Of a stretch of DNA of 64,000 bases, positions 53,997 through 63,965 are shown one piece after another; the stretch's first letter is position 1, and each line of letters begins with the position of its first letter. Under the pieces are notes generated by a model. The model was given only the letters and a program-made list of their open reading frames with translations, ran no database searches and was not told the origin of the DNA. Origin of the DNA: an uncultured Ruminococcus sp. (GTDB taxonomy: Bacteria; Bacillota; Clostridia; Oscillospirales; Ruminococcaceae). The stretch covers positions 310,001-374,000 of the forward strand of contig NZ_CAMYUE010000001.1 of NCBI RefSeq assembly GCF_947301925.1, written 5' to 3'. The position numbers were made by a program, and so were the translations under genes.

Positions 53997-54644
53997 TTAC
54001 TGCACTGCTACGGGAGCCTGCTTTCTTCTGAAAAGCTCCCTGATCTTTCCTGATACCTCCCACGAGATACCGTTAACGGTGTCGATACTGCCGTTATTAT
54101 GGATAATATAGTCCGAATGGCTGCGGAAGAATTCCTCATTGAACTGTGAATTCATTCTCTTTCTCGCCTGCTCGGAGGTAAGGCCGTCTCTTGCGATTAT
54201 ACGCTTTTCCCGTATATCAGCGTCAGCAAGTACGGATATGATTATCTCACAGAAATCATCAGCCCTGCTCTCAAAAAGTGTGGGAGCGTCAAGAAGAATG
54301 AGCTTCTCCCCTTTCATTGAGTGAACTCTGATCTGTCTGAGTATCTCTCCTGTGATATAAGGATATGAGATAGTATTCAACATCTCAAGCTTTGATCTGT
54401 CCGAGAAAACTATAGCTGCAAGAGCCTTGCGGTTAAGTGTGCCGTCCTCATTGATAACGCCCTTACCGAAGAAATCAGCTATCTCGTCAAGGCATTTCGT
54501 GCCTTTTTCAACTATCTTTCTGGCTACCTGGTCAGCGTCGATTACAGCAAAGCCGTTGGAAGCAAATATCTTTGAGACTGTGCTCTTGCCTGCCCCTGTC
54601 TGGCCTGTGAGACCCACTACCATGACTCCGTTGAGACTGTTCAT
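53997..54644 (-). CDS. coaE: Dephospho-CoA kinase
   Basis: 215 residues. The P-loop is VGLTGQTGAGKSTVSK; VIDADQVARKIVEKG and DAPTLFESRADDFCE follow as in CoaE. It phosphorylates the 3'-OH of dephospho-CoA, the last step of coenzyme A synthesis. The start codon overlaps the tsaC stop (ATGA), with GAGGTG inside tsaC as ribosome binding site. The usual length is ~200 residues, so it is complete. Confidence 0.95.
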   Translation of the reverse strand: MNSLNGVMVVGLTGQTGAGKSTVSKIFASNGFAVIDADQVARKIVEKGTKCLDEIADFFGKGVINEDGTLNRKALAAIVFSDRSKLEMLNTISYPYITGEILRQIRVHSMKGEKLILLDAPTLFESRADDFCEIIISVLADADIREKRIIARDGLTSEQARKRMNSQFNEEFFRSHSDYIIHNNGSIDTVNGISWEVSGKIRELFRRKQAPVAVQ

Positions 54645-55654
54645 ATCCTTATCACCTCGAATCCTGCCGCCCTGATAAGGCGGTTATATACTGCAAGTCC
54701 CACTCCTTCGGGACTGGGAGCGCGTACATAGACTTTTTTAGCGCCTGCGTCGTCAAGCTCGCGGAGGCGCTGGAAAAGCTGATGCGCCTGCTGGGAACTA
54801 TCCTTGCCGTAGGTCATATATCTGTAGGGATAATTCTCCCTGTCAGTGTCAAAAATGAGCGAATATACGCCATCGCCATTATGGCTGCCGACAAAGCCGA
54901 TAAAATCCTCAAGCTTCCCCTCCACCATAACGATATCCGCTCTCGGTGAATAGTGCTTGTACTTCATACCCGGTGAAGCTGCCTTCTGGCCTGCTTCAAG
55001 CTCATGAAGGATAGCATGGTCGATAACGACCTCGCTGCATATCTCCGCAAGCATCTCCCTTGTAACACAGCCGGGGCGAAGTATCCTTACGCTGTTATCA
55101 CCTTCAATTGAGATAACCGTGGATTCAACGCCGAATTCTGAGCTTCCGCCGTCAACTACAGCCGCGATCTTTCCGTCCATATCACGCATGACATGGTCTG
55201 CCGATGTAGGACTGGGATAGCCCGAGGTATTAGCAGACGGAGCAGCTATAGGTCTGCCCGAAAGCTGTATTATCCTGTGCATTACGGGGTGTGAAGGCAC
55301 TCTGATACCTACCGTATCAAGCCCTCCTGAAGTAATCATTGGTATTTTATCATTTTTAGGCAGGACCATAGTAAGAGGTCCGGGACAGAATCTCTCCGCA
55401 AGCCTGTAAGCAAGCGCGGGGATAGCTGCCGTGAACTCCTCTGCCTGTGAAAAATCAGCCAGATGAACTATCAGCGGATTATCGGCAGGTCTGCCTTTAG
55501 CCTCAAAGACTTTGCGGACCGCCTCCTCATTGGAAGCGTCTGCTCCGAGACCGTATACCGTCTCGGTAGGTATGCCGACAATTTCGCCGCTTTTTATAAG
55601 TTCAGCCGCCTTCAGAAGGTCGGTCTCACTGTCGCTGAGTAAAACTGTATCCAT
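54641..55654 (-). CDS. Threonylcarbamoyl-AMP synthase (Sua5/YwlC type)
   Basis: 337 residues: the N-terminal YrdC domain (GEIVGIPTETVYGLGADA, KGRPADNPLIVHL, SGRPIAAPSANTSGYPSPT) and a C-terminal Sua5 domain. It makes threonylcarbamoyl-AMP for t6A37 modification of ANN-decoding tRNAs. It starts 5 bp after prfA, a common neighbour, and overlaps coaE by 4 bp. The start is ATG 55654. Confidence 0.95.
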   Translation of the reverse strand: MDTVLLSDSETDLLKAAELIKSGEIVGIPTETVYGLGADASNEEAVRKVFEAKGRPADNPLIVHLADFSQAEEFTAAIPALAYRLAERFCPGPLTMVLPKNDKIPMITSGGLDTVGIRVPSHPVMHRIIQLSGRPIAAPSANTSGYPSPTSADHVMRDMDGKIAAVVDGGSSEFGVESTVISIEGDNSVRILRPGCVTREMLAEICSEVVIDHAILHELEAGQKAASPGMKYKHYSPRADIVMVEGKLEDFIGFVGSHNGDGVYSLIFDTDRENYPYRYMTYGKDSSQQAHQLFQRLRELDDAGAKKVYVRAPSPEGVGLAVYNRLIRAAGFEVIRI

Positions 55655-55659
55655 AAAAA

Positions 55660-56733
55660 CTACGCTTCCTGATTTGCGAGCTTGGCAGCCTGATCGGCAG
55701 TGGCAAGCGCATCAAATACTTCATCAAGATTTCCGTTAAGGATATCCTCGAGTCTGTATATGGTCAGACCTATACGATGATCCGTAAGACGTCCCTGCGG
55801 ATAGTTGTAAGTTCTGATCCGCTCGGAGCGGTCGCCTGTACCGACCTGCATTTTTCTCTCCGATGCGATCTTTGCGTCGTGCTCCTCCTGCATAGCTTCG
55901 TAGATCCTTGAGCGCAGAATTTTCATTGCTTTATCTTTGTTCTTATGCTGGCTTCTTTCGTCCTGACACTCTACCACAACATTTGTGGGCAGATATGTTA
56001 TTCTTACAGCGGACTCCGTTTTATTTATATGCTGTCCGCCTGCACCGCTTGCGCGGAAATAGTCTATTTTCAGATCCGTGGGATTTATTTCCAGCTCGAC
56101 CTCGTCTGCCTCGACAAGGACGGCCACGGTAACTGTTGATGTGTGGATGCGTCCCTGGGACTCAGTCTCGGGAACGCGCTGTACGCGGTGTACACCGCTC
56201 TCATACTTCAGGCGTGAATATGCACCCTCGCCCTCGATAGAGAAACTTATCTCCTTGAAGCCGCCCAGTTCGGTAGGATTGGCGCTGAGCACCTCCTGCT
56301 TCCAGCCGTTGGCTTCCGCGTACATTGTATACATACGGTACAGTGAATTGGCAAAGAGTGAAGCCTCCTCGCCGCCTGCGCCGCCTCGTATCTCAATAAT
56401 AACGTTTTTGTCGTCGTTGGGATCCTTTGGCAGAAGAAGGACTTTAAGCTCCTGAGTTACAGTCTCCATAGATTCCCTGGACTCATCATATTCCATCTGA
56501 GCCATTTCCTTGAAGTCCTTATCCAGACCGCCTCCGTCAAGAAGCTCTTTTGCCTCGTTGAAGGAAGCCTCTGCCTTCTTGTATTCCCTGTACTTTTCAA
56601 TAATAGGAGTAAGGTTCTTGAACTCCTTCATAAGCTGCGCATACAGCTTATTGTCGCTGACTACCTGGGGATTGGCAAGTTTTTCGCTGATCTCCTCATA
56701 TCTCTGCTCCATCAGTGCAAGCTTTTCAAACAT
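55660..56733 (-). CDS. prfA: Peptide chain release factor 1
   Basis: 357 residues, the normal length. The peptidyl-tRNA hydrolysis motif is [16 protein letters not shown]. The stop-codon recognition loop contains the RF1-type PxT-like tripeptide within the domain 2 segment ([19 protein letters not shown]). It terminates translation at UAA and UAG. It lies between DUF951 and tsaC in a minus-strand operon. GGAGAGTACCCG precedes the ATG. Confidence 0.97.
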   Translation of the reverse strand: MFEKLALMEQRYEEISEKLANPQVVSDNKLYAQLMKEFKNLTPIIEKYREYKKAEASFNEAKELLDGGGLDKDFKEMAQMEYDESRESMETVTQELKVLLLPKDPNDDKNVIIEIRGGAGGEEASLFANSLYRMYTMYAEANGWKQEVLSANPTELGGFKEISFSIEGEGAYSRLKYESGVHRVQRVPETESQGRIHTSTVTVAVLVEADEVELEINPTDLKIDYFRASGAGGQHINKTESAVRITYLPTNVVVECQDERSQHKNKDKAMKILRSRIYEAMQEEHDAKIASERKMQVGTGDRSERIRTYNYPQGRLTDHRIGLTIYRLEDILNGNLDEVFDALATADQAAKLANQEA

Positions 56734-56782
56734 CGGGTACTCTCCTTAATGCTAAAAATATTACAGATATTGTTGCAGCAGG

Positions 56783-56971
56783 CTAACCCTCGTCAGCGTG
56801 TTTTACGTTGCGGATACTCTTTTCTATCTTATTGCGTGCTACCATAAACTCCCTGTCACAGGTGGTACATCTGAGTCGGAAGTCCATTCCCGAGCGTATT
56901 ACATACATCTCGTTTCCGCCGCAGGGGTGTTTCTTTTTCATAGTCAAAACATCTCCCGGTCTGATATCCAA
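56783..56971 (-). CDS. DUF951 family protein
   Basis: The best start is TTG 56971, eight bases after AAGGAGG, which gives 62 residues beginning (M)DIRPGDVLTMKK. The ORF-track start at 57010 lies close to the -10 box. Two cysteine sites (KKHPCGGNE and RLRCTTCDREFM) could bind zinc. The basic C-terminus matches the DUF951 family. The function is unknown, but the family is widespread in Firmicutes. It is the first gene of the prfA operon. Confidence 0.9.
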   Translation of the reverse strand: MDIRPGDVLTMKKKHPCGGNEMYVIRSGMDFRLRCTTCDREFMVARNKIEKSIRNVKHADEG

Positions 56972-57015
56972 AGTAGTATCCTCCTTCCGCAAAAACCAAA
57001 AATCGTACATTTTTC

Positions 57016-57044
57016 ATTATACCCTAAATAAGCTCTCAAATCAA
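57016..57044 (-). promoter_or_regulatory. Promoter of the DUF951-prfA-tsaC-coaE operon
   Basis: TTGATT and TATAAT with a 17-bp spacer on the minus strand, 45 bp upstream of the TTG start of DUF951. Confidence 0.7.
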
Positions 57045-57141
57045 TATTTTAGAAGTATATTTTTTTCATTTTGGTGAAAAATAATAAAAACCCCCACACA
57101 AACATATTGAACCCGTACAAAAAAACAGAAAGGATATTTAT

Positions 57142-57498
57142 ATGATATCAAGAGTAACTGCTGAATTTGAAACACCTGAGCTTGCGGAATACGCAATGAA
57201 ACGTATAAGGGAAAGCGTTGAATATGTATATTCCGCTAAAATGATCCACGATCATTATGCAGAACATACTGCCCGTCTTGGAAGAAGAACCACTTTCACC
57301 GTTATCCCTACCTATTATAATACGCATACTAATTTTCTAACTGCGGTAATGGAGTCCCCTGCCTCAAAAGATATAATCCCCGAGCCAAGACGGAACAGAA
57401 AAACAACTGCCTGCATAATCTGCGGAAGCGCCGCTGTGGATAATGTTATAGCTGTTCTTAATGCTATGGGCGGACTGAATATCAGGTTCGCTCAGTGA
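57142..57498 (+). CDS. Hypothetical protein, 118 aa
   Basis: GAAAGGA stands before the ATG. The sequence begins MISRVTAEFETPELAEYAMKR, compatible with a beta-alpha-beta ferredoxin-like start, and ends with a helix around SAAVDNVIAVLNAMGG after a CIICGS segment. The middle is basic and Tyr/His-rich. I recognise no family. No signal peptide or membrane helix is seen. It lies 63 bp before the S1-domain gene, co-directional, perhaps as an operon. No promoter of quality was found in the ~100 bp upstream. Confidence 0.7.
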   Translation: MISRVTAEFETPELAEYAMKRIRESVEYVYSAKMIHDHYAEHTARLGRRTTFTVIPTYYNTHTNFLTAVMESPASKDIIPEPRRNRKTTACIICGSAAVDNVIAVLNAMGGLNIRFAQ

Positions 57499-57561
57499 AT
57501 ATTCCGTAACGCCTCCGCATATAATCAACTACAAAGTTTTTATGATAACGGAGGTACAAAC

Positions 57562-58482
57562 ATGAACTACAGACCTGAAGGCTGCATTTACGATTCACCG
57601 AAAAATCAAAGGTATATCTCATCGCAGGAGGGCCTTTCGGAAGCAATGAACAGCGGTATCATACTTGAAGCAAGAGTGAAACTCTGCACCAGTTCCCATG
57701 ATCTGATCGTTGATCTCCCCTGCGCAAGGGGGATCATTCCGCGGGAGGAAGGAGCAATAGGCGTAAAGGAAGGAAATACCCGTGATATCGCCCTGATATC
57801 ACGGGTAAACAGGATAGTCTGCTTCAAGGTCACAGAGCTTGTACTCGGCGACAACGATGAACTGACAGCAATACTCTCCCGCAGAGAGGCTCAGCTTGAA
57901 TGTACCCGCAATTACATATCAACTCTGTCAGCAGGAGAAATAATAGAGGCAAGAGTTACTCATCTTGAGAAATTCGGCAGTTTTGTGGATATAGGCTGCG
58001 GTATTCCGTCGCTCATACCTATAGACGCGCTGTCAGTATCGCGTATATCCCACCCTTCGGATCGCTTCACTACCGGTCAGCTGATAAAGGCTGTGGTCAC
58101 AGGCAGAGAAGACGGACGTATTTTACTCTCACATAAGGAGCTTCTTGGCACATGGGAGGAAAATGCAGCCTGCTTCGGTACAGGAGAGACAGTTCCGGGA
58201 ATAGTACGCTCCACAGAGGATTACGGCATATTCGTCGAGCTGACGCCGAATCTTGCAGGTCTCGCCGAGCCCCGCGAGGGTATAAAAGCCGGTCAGAGCG
58301 TAAGTGTATATATAAAGGCTATACTGCCTGATAAAATGAAAATAAAGCTGATAATCGTCGATGTCTGCTGCCAGCACTCCGAGCCTATGCCATTCAGGTA
58401 CTTCAAGGACAGCGGAAAACTTGACGTCTGGAGATATTCCACTGAATCATCGGGCAAGGATATAAAGACCGTCTTTACATAA
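57562..58482 (+). CDS. S1 RNA-binding domain protein, RpsA-like
   Basis: 306 residues, ACGGAGGT before the ATG. Three S1-like OB-fold repeats can be recognised: a divergent one (~25-110), a clear one (~125-190, IIEARVTHLEKFGSFVDIGC) and another (~205-270, VPGIVRSTEDYGIFVELTPN). The C-terminal ~35 residues (HSEPMPFRYFKDSGKLDVW) are outside the repeats. In many Clostridia S1 repeats are fused to IspH; here the protein is stand-alone and short compared with E. coli S1. It probably binds mRNA or ribosomes. Confidence 0.87.
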   Translation: MNYRPEGCIYDSPKNQRYISSQEGLSEAMNSGIILEARVKLCTSSHDLIVDLPCARGIIPREEGAIGVKEGNTRDIALISRVNRIVCFKVTELVLGDNDELTAILSRREAQLECTRNYISTLSAGEIIEARVTHLEKFGSFVDIGCGIPSLIPIDALSVSRISHPSDRFTTGQLIKAVVTGREDGRILLSHKELLGTWEENAACFGTGETVPGIVRSTEDYGIFVELTPNLAGLAEPREGIKAGQSVSVYIKAILPDKMKIKLIIVDVCCQHSEPMPFRYFKDSGKLDVWRYSTESSGKDIKTVFT

Positions 58483-58509
58483 AAAATGCACCTGTAATAC
58501 AGGTGCATT
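58481..58509 (-). terminator. Terminator after pfkA
   Basis: AATGCACCTG and CAGGTGCATT pair around a 5-nt loop; on the minus strand six T follow. It may also slow transcription on the plus strand after the S1 gene. Confidence 0.87.
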
Positions 58510-58523
58510 CTTGTAATATTCTC

Positions 58524-59486
58524 TTAGAAAGCGATCTCTTCAGCAATATGATGAAGCTTTTCATCATATTCCTTGTGCATGGAAAGTGCCTCCTGGATAT
58601 CGTAATCAACGATCTTGCTGTCCTTGATACCAACAACACGGTTTCCGATGCCCTGCTCAAGAAGCTCAACAGCGTAATAGCCCATTCTTGTAGCTTCAAC
58701 TCTGTCTCTTACTGTAGGCGAACCGCCTCTCTGTACATGACCGAGGATAGTAGCTCTTGCGTCGATGCCTGTCTTTTCCTGAAGCATATTGGCGATCTCC
58801 TGTGAGTGGCCGACGCTCTCGGCTACGATAACAACGAAGTTCTGCTTACCCTTTGCCTTCTTAGCCAGCATTGTGTTAGCAATAGCGTTGATATCATAAG
58901 GAACTTCCTTTGTGATGATATCAGTAGCACCGCAGGCAATACCTGTATTTACTGCGATATGACCTGCGCCTCTGCCCATTACTTCAACAACAGAGATTCT
59001 GTCATGGGACTGAGATGTATCACGAAGCTTGTCAACAAGCTCCATAGCTGTATTCATAGCTGTATCAAAACCGATGGTATAATCTGTGCAGGCAATATCG
59101 TTGTCGATAGTACCGGGAAGACCGATACAAAGAACGCCCATTGCCGAAAGATCGGCAGCTCCTCTGAAGGAACCGTCACCGCCGATAACTACAAGGCCCT
59201 CGATACCGAGCTCGTCACACTTAGCCTTGCCCTTGGCAACGCCCTCAGCTGTTCTGAACTCGGGACATCTTGCAGTATAAAGAACTGTACCGCCTGTGTG
59301 TATAATATCAGAAACGCTTCTTTCGTCCATCTTGAAAATGTCACCGTTCAAAAGGCCAACATATCCTCTGCGTATACCATAGACCTCCATGCCCTTGCTG
59401 AGAGCAGTTCTTACAACTGCTCTTACTGCGGCATTCATACCCGGAGCGTCTCCGCCGCTTGTTAAAACACCGATTTTCTTGATCAT
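58524..59486 (-). CDS. pfkA: ATP-dependent 6-phosphofructokinase
   Basis: Start ATG 59486 behind GGAGAA (320 residues, typical length). Motifs: IGVLTSGGDAPGMNAAVRAV, VVIGGDGSFRGAADLS, LPGTIDNDIACTDYTIGFDT and VEVMGRGAGHIAVN. The Gly after GGDG indicates the ATP- rather than pyrophosphate-dependent type. It catalyses the committed step of glycolysis. It has its own promoter and terminator, though it follows dnaE in the same direction, a pairing common in Firmicutes. Confidence 0.96.
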   Translation of the reverse strand: MIKKIGVLTSGGDAPGMNAAVRAVVRTALSKGMEVYGIRRGYVGLLNGDIFKMDERSVSDIIHTGGTVLYTARCPEFRTAEGVAKGKAKCDELGIEGLVVIGGDGSFRGAADLSAMGVLCIGLPGTIDNDIACTDYTIGFDTAMNTAMELVDKLRDTSQSHDRISVVEVMGRGAGHIAVNTGIACGATDIITKEVPYDINAIANTMLAKKAKGKQNFVVIVAESVGHSQEIANMLQEKTGIDARATILGHVQRGGSPTVRDRVEATRMGYYAVELLEQGIGNRVVGIKDSKIVDYDIQEALSMHKEYDEKLHHIAEEIAF

Positions 59487-59561
59487 ACATATTCTCCATT
59501 CTGCACTAAGCATATATTGTTTAACCCACAGAAAAACTGCGGCATAATTCCATACTATTAT

Positions 59562-59590
59562 ATTTTACTACTTTGCGGAAAAAAAGTCAA
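59562..59590 (-). promoter_or_regulatory. Promoter of pfkA
   Basis: TTGACT and TAAAAT with a 17-bp spacer on the minus strand between dnaE and pfkA. Confidence 0.6.
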
Positions 59591-59635
59591 GTATATTCCG
59601 TATTTTTTCATTTTAAAGCTGTAAAACAAGCTTTT

Positions 59636-62600
59636 TCAGTTTATAAGCCCGATATTATCGCTGCCCAGAAGCTCCCTGAGCTCTGCAAAAGAGGATTCAT
59701 TTACCTCCAGAGTGAGCCGCTGACGCGGGGAAACTGTCTTTTTCAGGTCGGTAAGATAAAAACAAACCGATGTATCTCCCCTGTGTCTGCCGCAAAGCTC
59801 TATAAGTTGCGGACTTACGGACGCTTCGGAAGATGTGGTCTTTATGCAAAGCTTCATGTTCGAGACGAGCCTCGAAAACTCCGTCTCTGCACTGATAACA
59901 CCGCAGATGACCGTTTTTCTGTCGTCTTTTACGGATATCTTCCCCTTTACGAGAACTACCGCCTCTGGTATCAGCTTGGAGCCGCTTACCATGAACAGGT
60001 CGGGAAAAACCACGCCCTCCAGCTCTCCTGTATCATCCGAAAACGTAACAAAGCTCATCTTGTCGCCGTTTTTGGTCATATGCAGTTTGGAACTTTCAAC
60101 GGAGCAGATAAGCTTTACGGCGGCGCCGTCTCCAAGTGACGTATCAGACAGTATATCCCCTATCTTCCTTGCGTGCATAAGCTCCATCAGCCAGCTGTGC
60201 GGCGAAAGAGGATGTCCGCTGAGATACATACCTGTGGCGTCCTTTTCAAGAGTCAGCAGCGTCTTGTGGTCATACTCCTGCTTGTAGGGGATCCTTATCT
60301 CCATATCTGTAGTATCGGCTCCGTCAAGGAAATTGAGCTGCCCCTCGATAACGCCTCTGCTGCCTGCTCCCACCATGTCCAGTATAGACTCATAGCTCTC
60401 CAGCATCTGTCTGCGGTTATAGCCGAGACCGTCAAAGGCCCCTGCCTTTATGAGGTTTTCAAGAGCCTTTTTATTAAGCTCTCTGCCCTCAACTCTCTCG
60501 CAGAAGTCCTGAATACTTCTGAAACTGCCGTTTTCTTCTCTTTCGGCGATTATCCTGTCAGCAAGCCCGCTGCCTATGTTCTTTATTGCCAGCAGGCCGA
60601 AATACATACTTCCGTCCACAAAAGCAAAGCCTCTGCCGCTCTTGTTTACGTCAGGACGAAGTATCCCGATACCGTAATCACGGCAGGAATTGATATATTC
60701 CGCCAGTTTTCCGCTGGTACCCATGACGCTGGACATAAGAGCTGCCATGTATATGCCACGGTAGTGACATTTGAGATATGCGGTCTGATAAGCAAGGTAA
60801 GCATAAGCTGCCGCGTGGGACTTGTTGAAGGCGTAGGAGGCAAAGCTTACCATTTCGTCAAAAACAGAGTTGGCGATCTCCTCTGAGACTCCGTTTTCGG
60901 AGGCGCCCTTTACAAAGCTCTCGCGCTCTTTCAGCATAACATCATGCTTTTTCTTAGCCATAGCCCTGCGGACTATATCTGCGTGACCGTAGGAATAGCC
61001 TGCAAGCTTGCGGCATATCTCCATTACCTGCTCCTGATAGACCATACAGCCGTAGGTATCCTCAAGTATATCCTTCAGCAGCGGGTGCTTGTAGGTAACT
61101 CTTTCGGGGTGCTTCTTGTTCTCGATATACAGCGGTATGGACTTCATCGGTCCCGGACGGTAAAGTGATATTATAACTATAAGATCTTCAAGCCTTTCGG
61201 GACAAAGCTCCATAACACGGGCAGTCATGCCCTCGCTTTCAAACTGGAACACGCCCTCTGTATCGCCCTCTGACATCATACGGTAAACCTCCGCATCATC
61301 GGCGGGGATATTGCTGATGTCGAAATCCGGCTCTGTCCTGTGTATCTCTTTGACCGTATCTCTTATAATTGTAAGATTGCGCAGTCCGAGGAAGTCCATT
61401 TTCAGAAGTCCCAGTGATTCAAGAACTCCCATAGTGTACTGCGTCACGATAGTATCATCGTTTTTCTGCAATGGCACAAGGTCACTTAGCGGAACCGCCG
61501 ATATAACAACTCCTGCCGCATGAGTAGATGCATGGCGCGGCATCCCTTCAAGCTGCCTTGCCATGTCAATGAGCCTGCGCATATCCCTGTCGGTATGATA
61601 CAGTGAATCCAGCTCTTCAGAGGCCTTCAACGCTTCGTCAAGAGTGGCGCGAGGATCTATTTCCTTGGCTGCCTTATCGCAGAGCTGGTATGACAGTCCG
61701 AGAACTCTGCCCACATCGCGGACTGCCGCCCTTGCTTTAAGAGTATCGAAGGCGATTATCTCGGAAACTCTGTCAGCTCCGTATCTGCGCACAACATAGT
61801 CCTTAACGCTCTGACGGCCTTCGATACAGAAATCAATATCGAAATCAGGCATACTTACTCTTTCAGGGTTGAGAAAACGCTCAAAGAGCAGATTGAACTT
61901 TATGGGATCGATACCTGTGATACCTATACAATATGCACAGAGACTTCCTGCTCCGGAGCCTCGTCCAGGACCGACGGGAACATTGTGTTCACGGGCATAG
62001 CGTATAAAATCCCATACAATGAGGTAGTAGTCAGTATATCCCATTTTTGTGATAACATCAAGCTCATAATCCATGCGCTCGACCACATTCTGCGGCGGCT
62101 CAGAGCCGTATTTCTCATACATTCCCTTACGGCACAGCTCGCGGAAGTACGCTTTATTATCGCTTACGCCCTCAACTGTGAATTTTGGAAGCTTTATATT
62201 GCCGAATTCAAATTCAACATTGCAGCGATCTGCTATTTCAGCAGTATTGCTGACAGCCTCCTCATGGCCCTTGAAAAGCTCCGCCATCTCATCGGCTGAC
62301 TTCACATAGAACTCGTCCGTTTCAAAGCGAAGCGCATTGGGATCGTCAAGAGTTTTTCCCGTCTGTATGCACATAAGAACGCTCTGCATCTCAGCGTCGC
62401 TCTTATTTATGTAATGGCAGTCATTAGTTGCCGCAAGGGGGATCCCTGTCTCGGCTGAAAGCCTGTACAGAAGCGGAAGTATCCTGAGCTCGTCCTTTAT
62501 ACCGTGATTCTGTATCTCGATAAAATAGTTGCCCTTTCCGAATATCTCCTGATACTTCAGCGCAACTGACTTTGCCTCGTCATAGCTTCCGTCAACAAGC

Positions 62601-63043
62601 AGTCGGTCGATCTCTCCGGCAAGACAGGCAGACATACAGATAAGTCCCTTGTTATACTTTTTCAGGAGCTCAACATCAACTCTCGGCCTGTTATAAAAGC
62701 CCTCTATGCTTGCCGCAGAGACAAGCTTTACAAGATTCCTGTAGCCCTCGTTATTCTCGCAGAGGAGGATAAGATGATAGGGAGACGAATCCAGCCTGGG
62801 TTCCCTGTCGTGGCGTGTCCTTCTTGCAACGTAGACCTCACAGCCGATTATGGGCTTTATGCCTTCGGCTCTTGCTGCGTTCCAGAACTCCACCGCACCG
62901 TACATATTACCGTGGTCGGTTATGGCAACAGCAGTCTGTCCCAGCTCCTTTACTCTTGCGATAAGCTTCTTTATACGACAGGCGCCGTCCAGAAGACTGT
63001 ACTCGGTATGGACATGGAGATTAACGAAAGCGTCACTTTTCAC
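59636..63043 (-). CDS. dnaE: DNA polymerase III subunit alpha (DnaE type)
   Basis: I prefer GTG 63043, eight bases after GGAGG, to the GTG at 63052 of the ORF track (1135 residues). The N-terminal PHP domain has VNLHVHTEYSLLDGACR. The polymerase core has GPGRGSGAGSLCAYCIGIT and the catalytic aspartates in MPDFDIDFCIEGR. HhH and OB domains follow towards the C-terminus. No proofreading exonuclease domain is inserted, so it is DnaE and not PolC. Its start lies within the end of whiA. Confidence 0.96.
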   Translation of the reverse strand: MKSDAFVNLHVHTEYSLLDGACRIKKLIARVKELGQTAVAITDHGNMYGAVEFWNAARAEGIKPIIGCEVYVARRTRHDREPRLDSSPYHLILLCENNEGYRNLVKLVSAASIEGFYNRPRVDVELLKKYNKGLICMSACLAGEIDRLLVDGSYDEAKSVALKYQEIFGKGNYFIEIQNHGIKDELRILPLLYRLSAETGIPLAATNDCHYINKSDAEMQSVLMCIQTGKTLDDPNALRFETDEFYVKSADEMAELFKGHEEAVSNTAEIADRCNVEFEFGNIKLPKFTVEGVSDNKAYFRELCRKGMYEKYGSEPPQNVVERMDYELDVITKMGYTDYYLIVWDFIRYAREHNVPVGPGRGSGAGSLCAYCIGITGIDPIKFNLLFERFLNPERVSMPDFDIDFCIEGRQSVKDYVVRRYGADRVSEIIAFDTLKARAAVRDVGRVLGLSYQLCDKAAKEIDPRATLDEALKASEELDSLYHTDRDMRRLIDMARQLEGMPRHASTHAAGVVISAVPLSDLVPLQKNDDTIVTQYTMGVLESLGLLKMDFLGLRNLTIIRDTVKEIHRTEPDFDISNIPADDAEVYRMMSEGDTEGVFQFESEGMTARVMELCPERLEDLIVIISLYRPGPMKSIPLYIENKKHPERVTYKHPLLKDILEDTYGCMVYQEQVMEICRKLAGYSYGHADIVRRAMAKKKHDVMLKERESFVKGASENGVSEEIANSVFDEMVSFASYAFNKSHAAAYAYLAYQTAYLKCHYRGIYMAALMSSVMGTSGKLAEYINSCRDYGIGILRPDVNKSGRGFAFVDGSMYFGLLAIKNIGSGLADRIIAEREENGSFRSIQDFCERVEGRELNKKALENLIKAGAFDGLGYNRRQMLESYESILDMVGAGSRGVIEGQLNFLDGADTTDMEIRIPYKQEYDHKTLLTLEKDATGMYLSGHPLSPHSWLMELMHARKIGDILSDTSLGDGAAVKLICSVESSKLHMTKNGDKMSFVTFSDDTGELEGVVFPDLFMVSGSKLIPEAVVLVKGKISVKDDRKTVICGVISAETEFSRLVSNMKLCIKTTSSEASVSPQLIELCGRHRGDTSVCFYLTDLKKTVSPRQRLTLEVNESSFAELRELLGSDNIGLIN

Positions 63044-63947
63044 GTCCTGCACCTCCGCCCCTGATCTCGTCCGCCATTTTTGCCAGCTTCTTGAAACGGT
63101 GATTAACTCCCGAACGGCTTATGGGCTCGCTGAGAGTCTCACCTATCTCCTGAAGGCTCATATCAATATTGTCAAGACGCAGCTGGGCTACCTCGCGGAG
63201 CTCGTCGGACAGATTATCAAGTCCCACAGCCTTGTCTATAAGCTTTATATCCTCGATCTGCTTCATAGCAGCCTTTACGACCTTGTCTATATTGGCAGCG
63301 TCACAGTTGGCGAGCCTGTTGGCTTTATTCCTGATATCCTTGTATATCTTCATATTCATGAGTTCAAGGGTACACTGGGGCGCACCGATAAAGGTCAGCG
63401 TATCCTCTATGGATTCACTGCCCTTGATGTAAACTATATGCTGTCCGCGGCGAAGCATGGTCTTTGCGGTTACTCCTATATCACGAAGCAGAGTCGCAAG
63501 CTGCTCCGCAAGCTGCTCCTCGGGACAGGCAAATTCAAGATGATATTCCTTTGCGGGATCGTTTACACTTCCGCAGGCCAGAAAAACTCCTGCTGTAAAA
63601 ACTCCGAGACTATTGGTGGCAATAATCTCGGAATCTATGGCTCTAATATTTTCGGATAGCCTGTATTTCCTGAATACTTCCGCAGCTGCATCGTCCCTTA
63701 TATCACAGCAGTGAAGGACGGTGCCGTTTTTCCTTGTGTGCTCTTCCATCGCAGGTTCGGAGCCGAAAACCGCACCAAAGAGACTTCGGAACAGCTCTGC
63801 TGATGTCCTGCTCTCGCTCTGGAAGCATATACTGTGTTCCGTGAGAGTCCTGCAAAAAAGCAGCATACCATACAGGCAGGCAAATCGTTTTTCTTTATCG
63901 TTGACCGAGGAACATATCTCTCTTCTGACATCATTTGAGAATGAAAT
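63033..63947 (-). CDS. whiA: WhiA family DNA-binding regulator, apparent AUU start
   Basis: The ORF-track ATG at 63866 is internal: the reading frame upstream continues with the typical N-terminus SFSNDVRREICSSVNDKEKR. No ATG, GTG or TTG exists between the in-frame stop TGA and this segment. An ATT at 63947 stands seven bases after GGAGTG and would give 304 residues, the family length. The protein has a LAGLIDADG-like domain (GVFTAGVFLACGSVNDPAKE) and a C-terminal helix-turn-helix (SLQEIGETLSEPISRSGVNH). WhiA controls division and sporulation genes. Its 3' end overlaps dnaE by 11 bp. Confidence 0.9.
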   Translation of the reverse strand: MSFSNDVRREICSSVNDKEKRFACLYGMLLFCRTLTEHSICFQSESRTSAELFRSLFGAVFGSEPAMEEHTRKNGTVLHCCDIRDDAAAEVFRKYRLSENIRAIDSEIIATNSLGVFTAGVFLACGSVNDPAKEYHLEFACPEEQLAEQLATLLRDIGVTAKTMLRRGQHIVYIKGSESIEDTLTFIGAPQCTLELMNMKIYKDIRNKANRLANCDAANIDKVVKAAMKQIEDIKLIDKAVGLDNLSDELREVAQLRLDNIDMSLQEIGETLSEPISRSGVNHRFKKLAKMADEIRGGGAGREK

Positions 63948-63965
63948 TTCAACTCACTCCAATAC

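Noticed and set aside
63698-63952. 84-aa minus-strand ORF beginning with TTG at 63952
   Set aside because: It is out of frame with WhiA and covers the WhiA N-terminus; only a frameshift could make it relevant, which is noted under the AUU-start finding.
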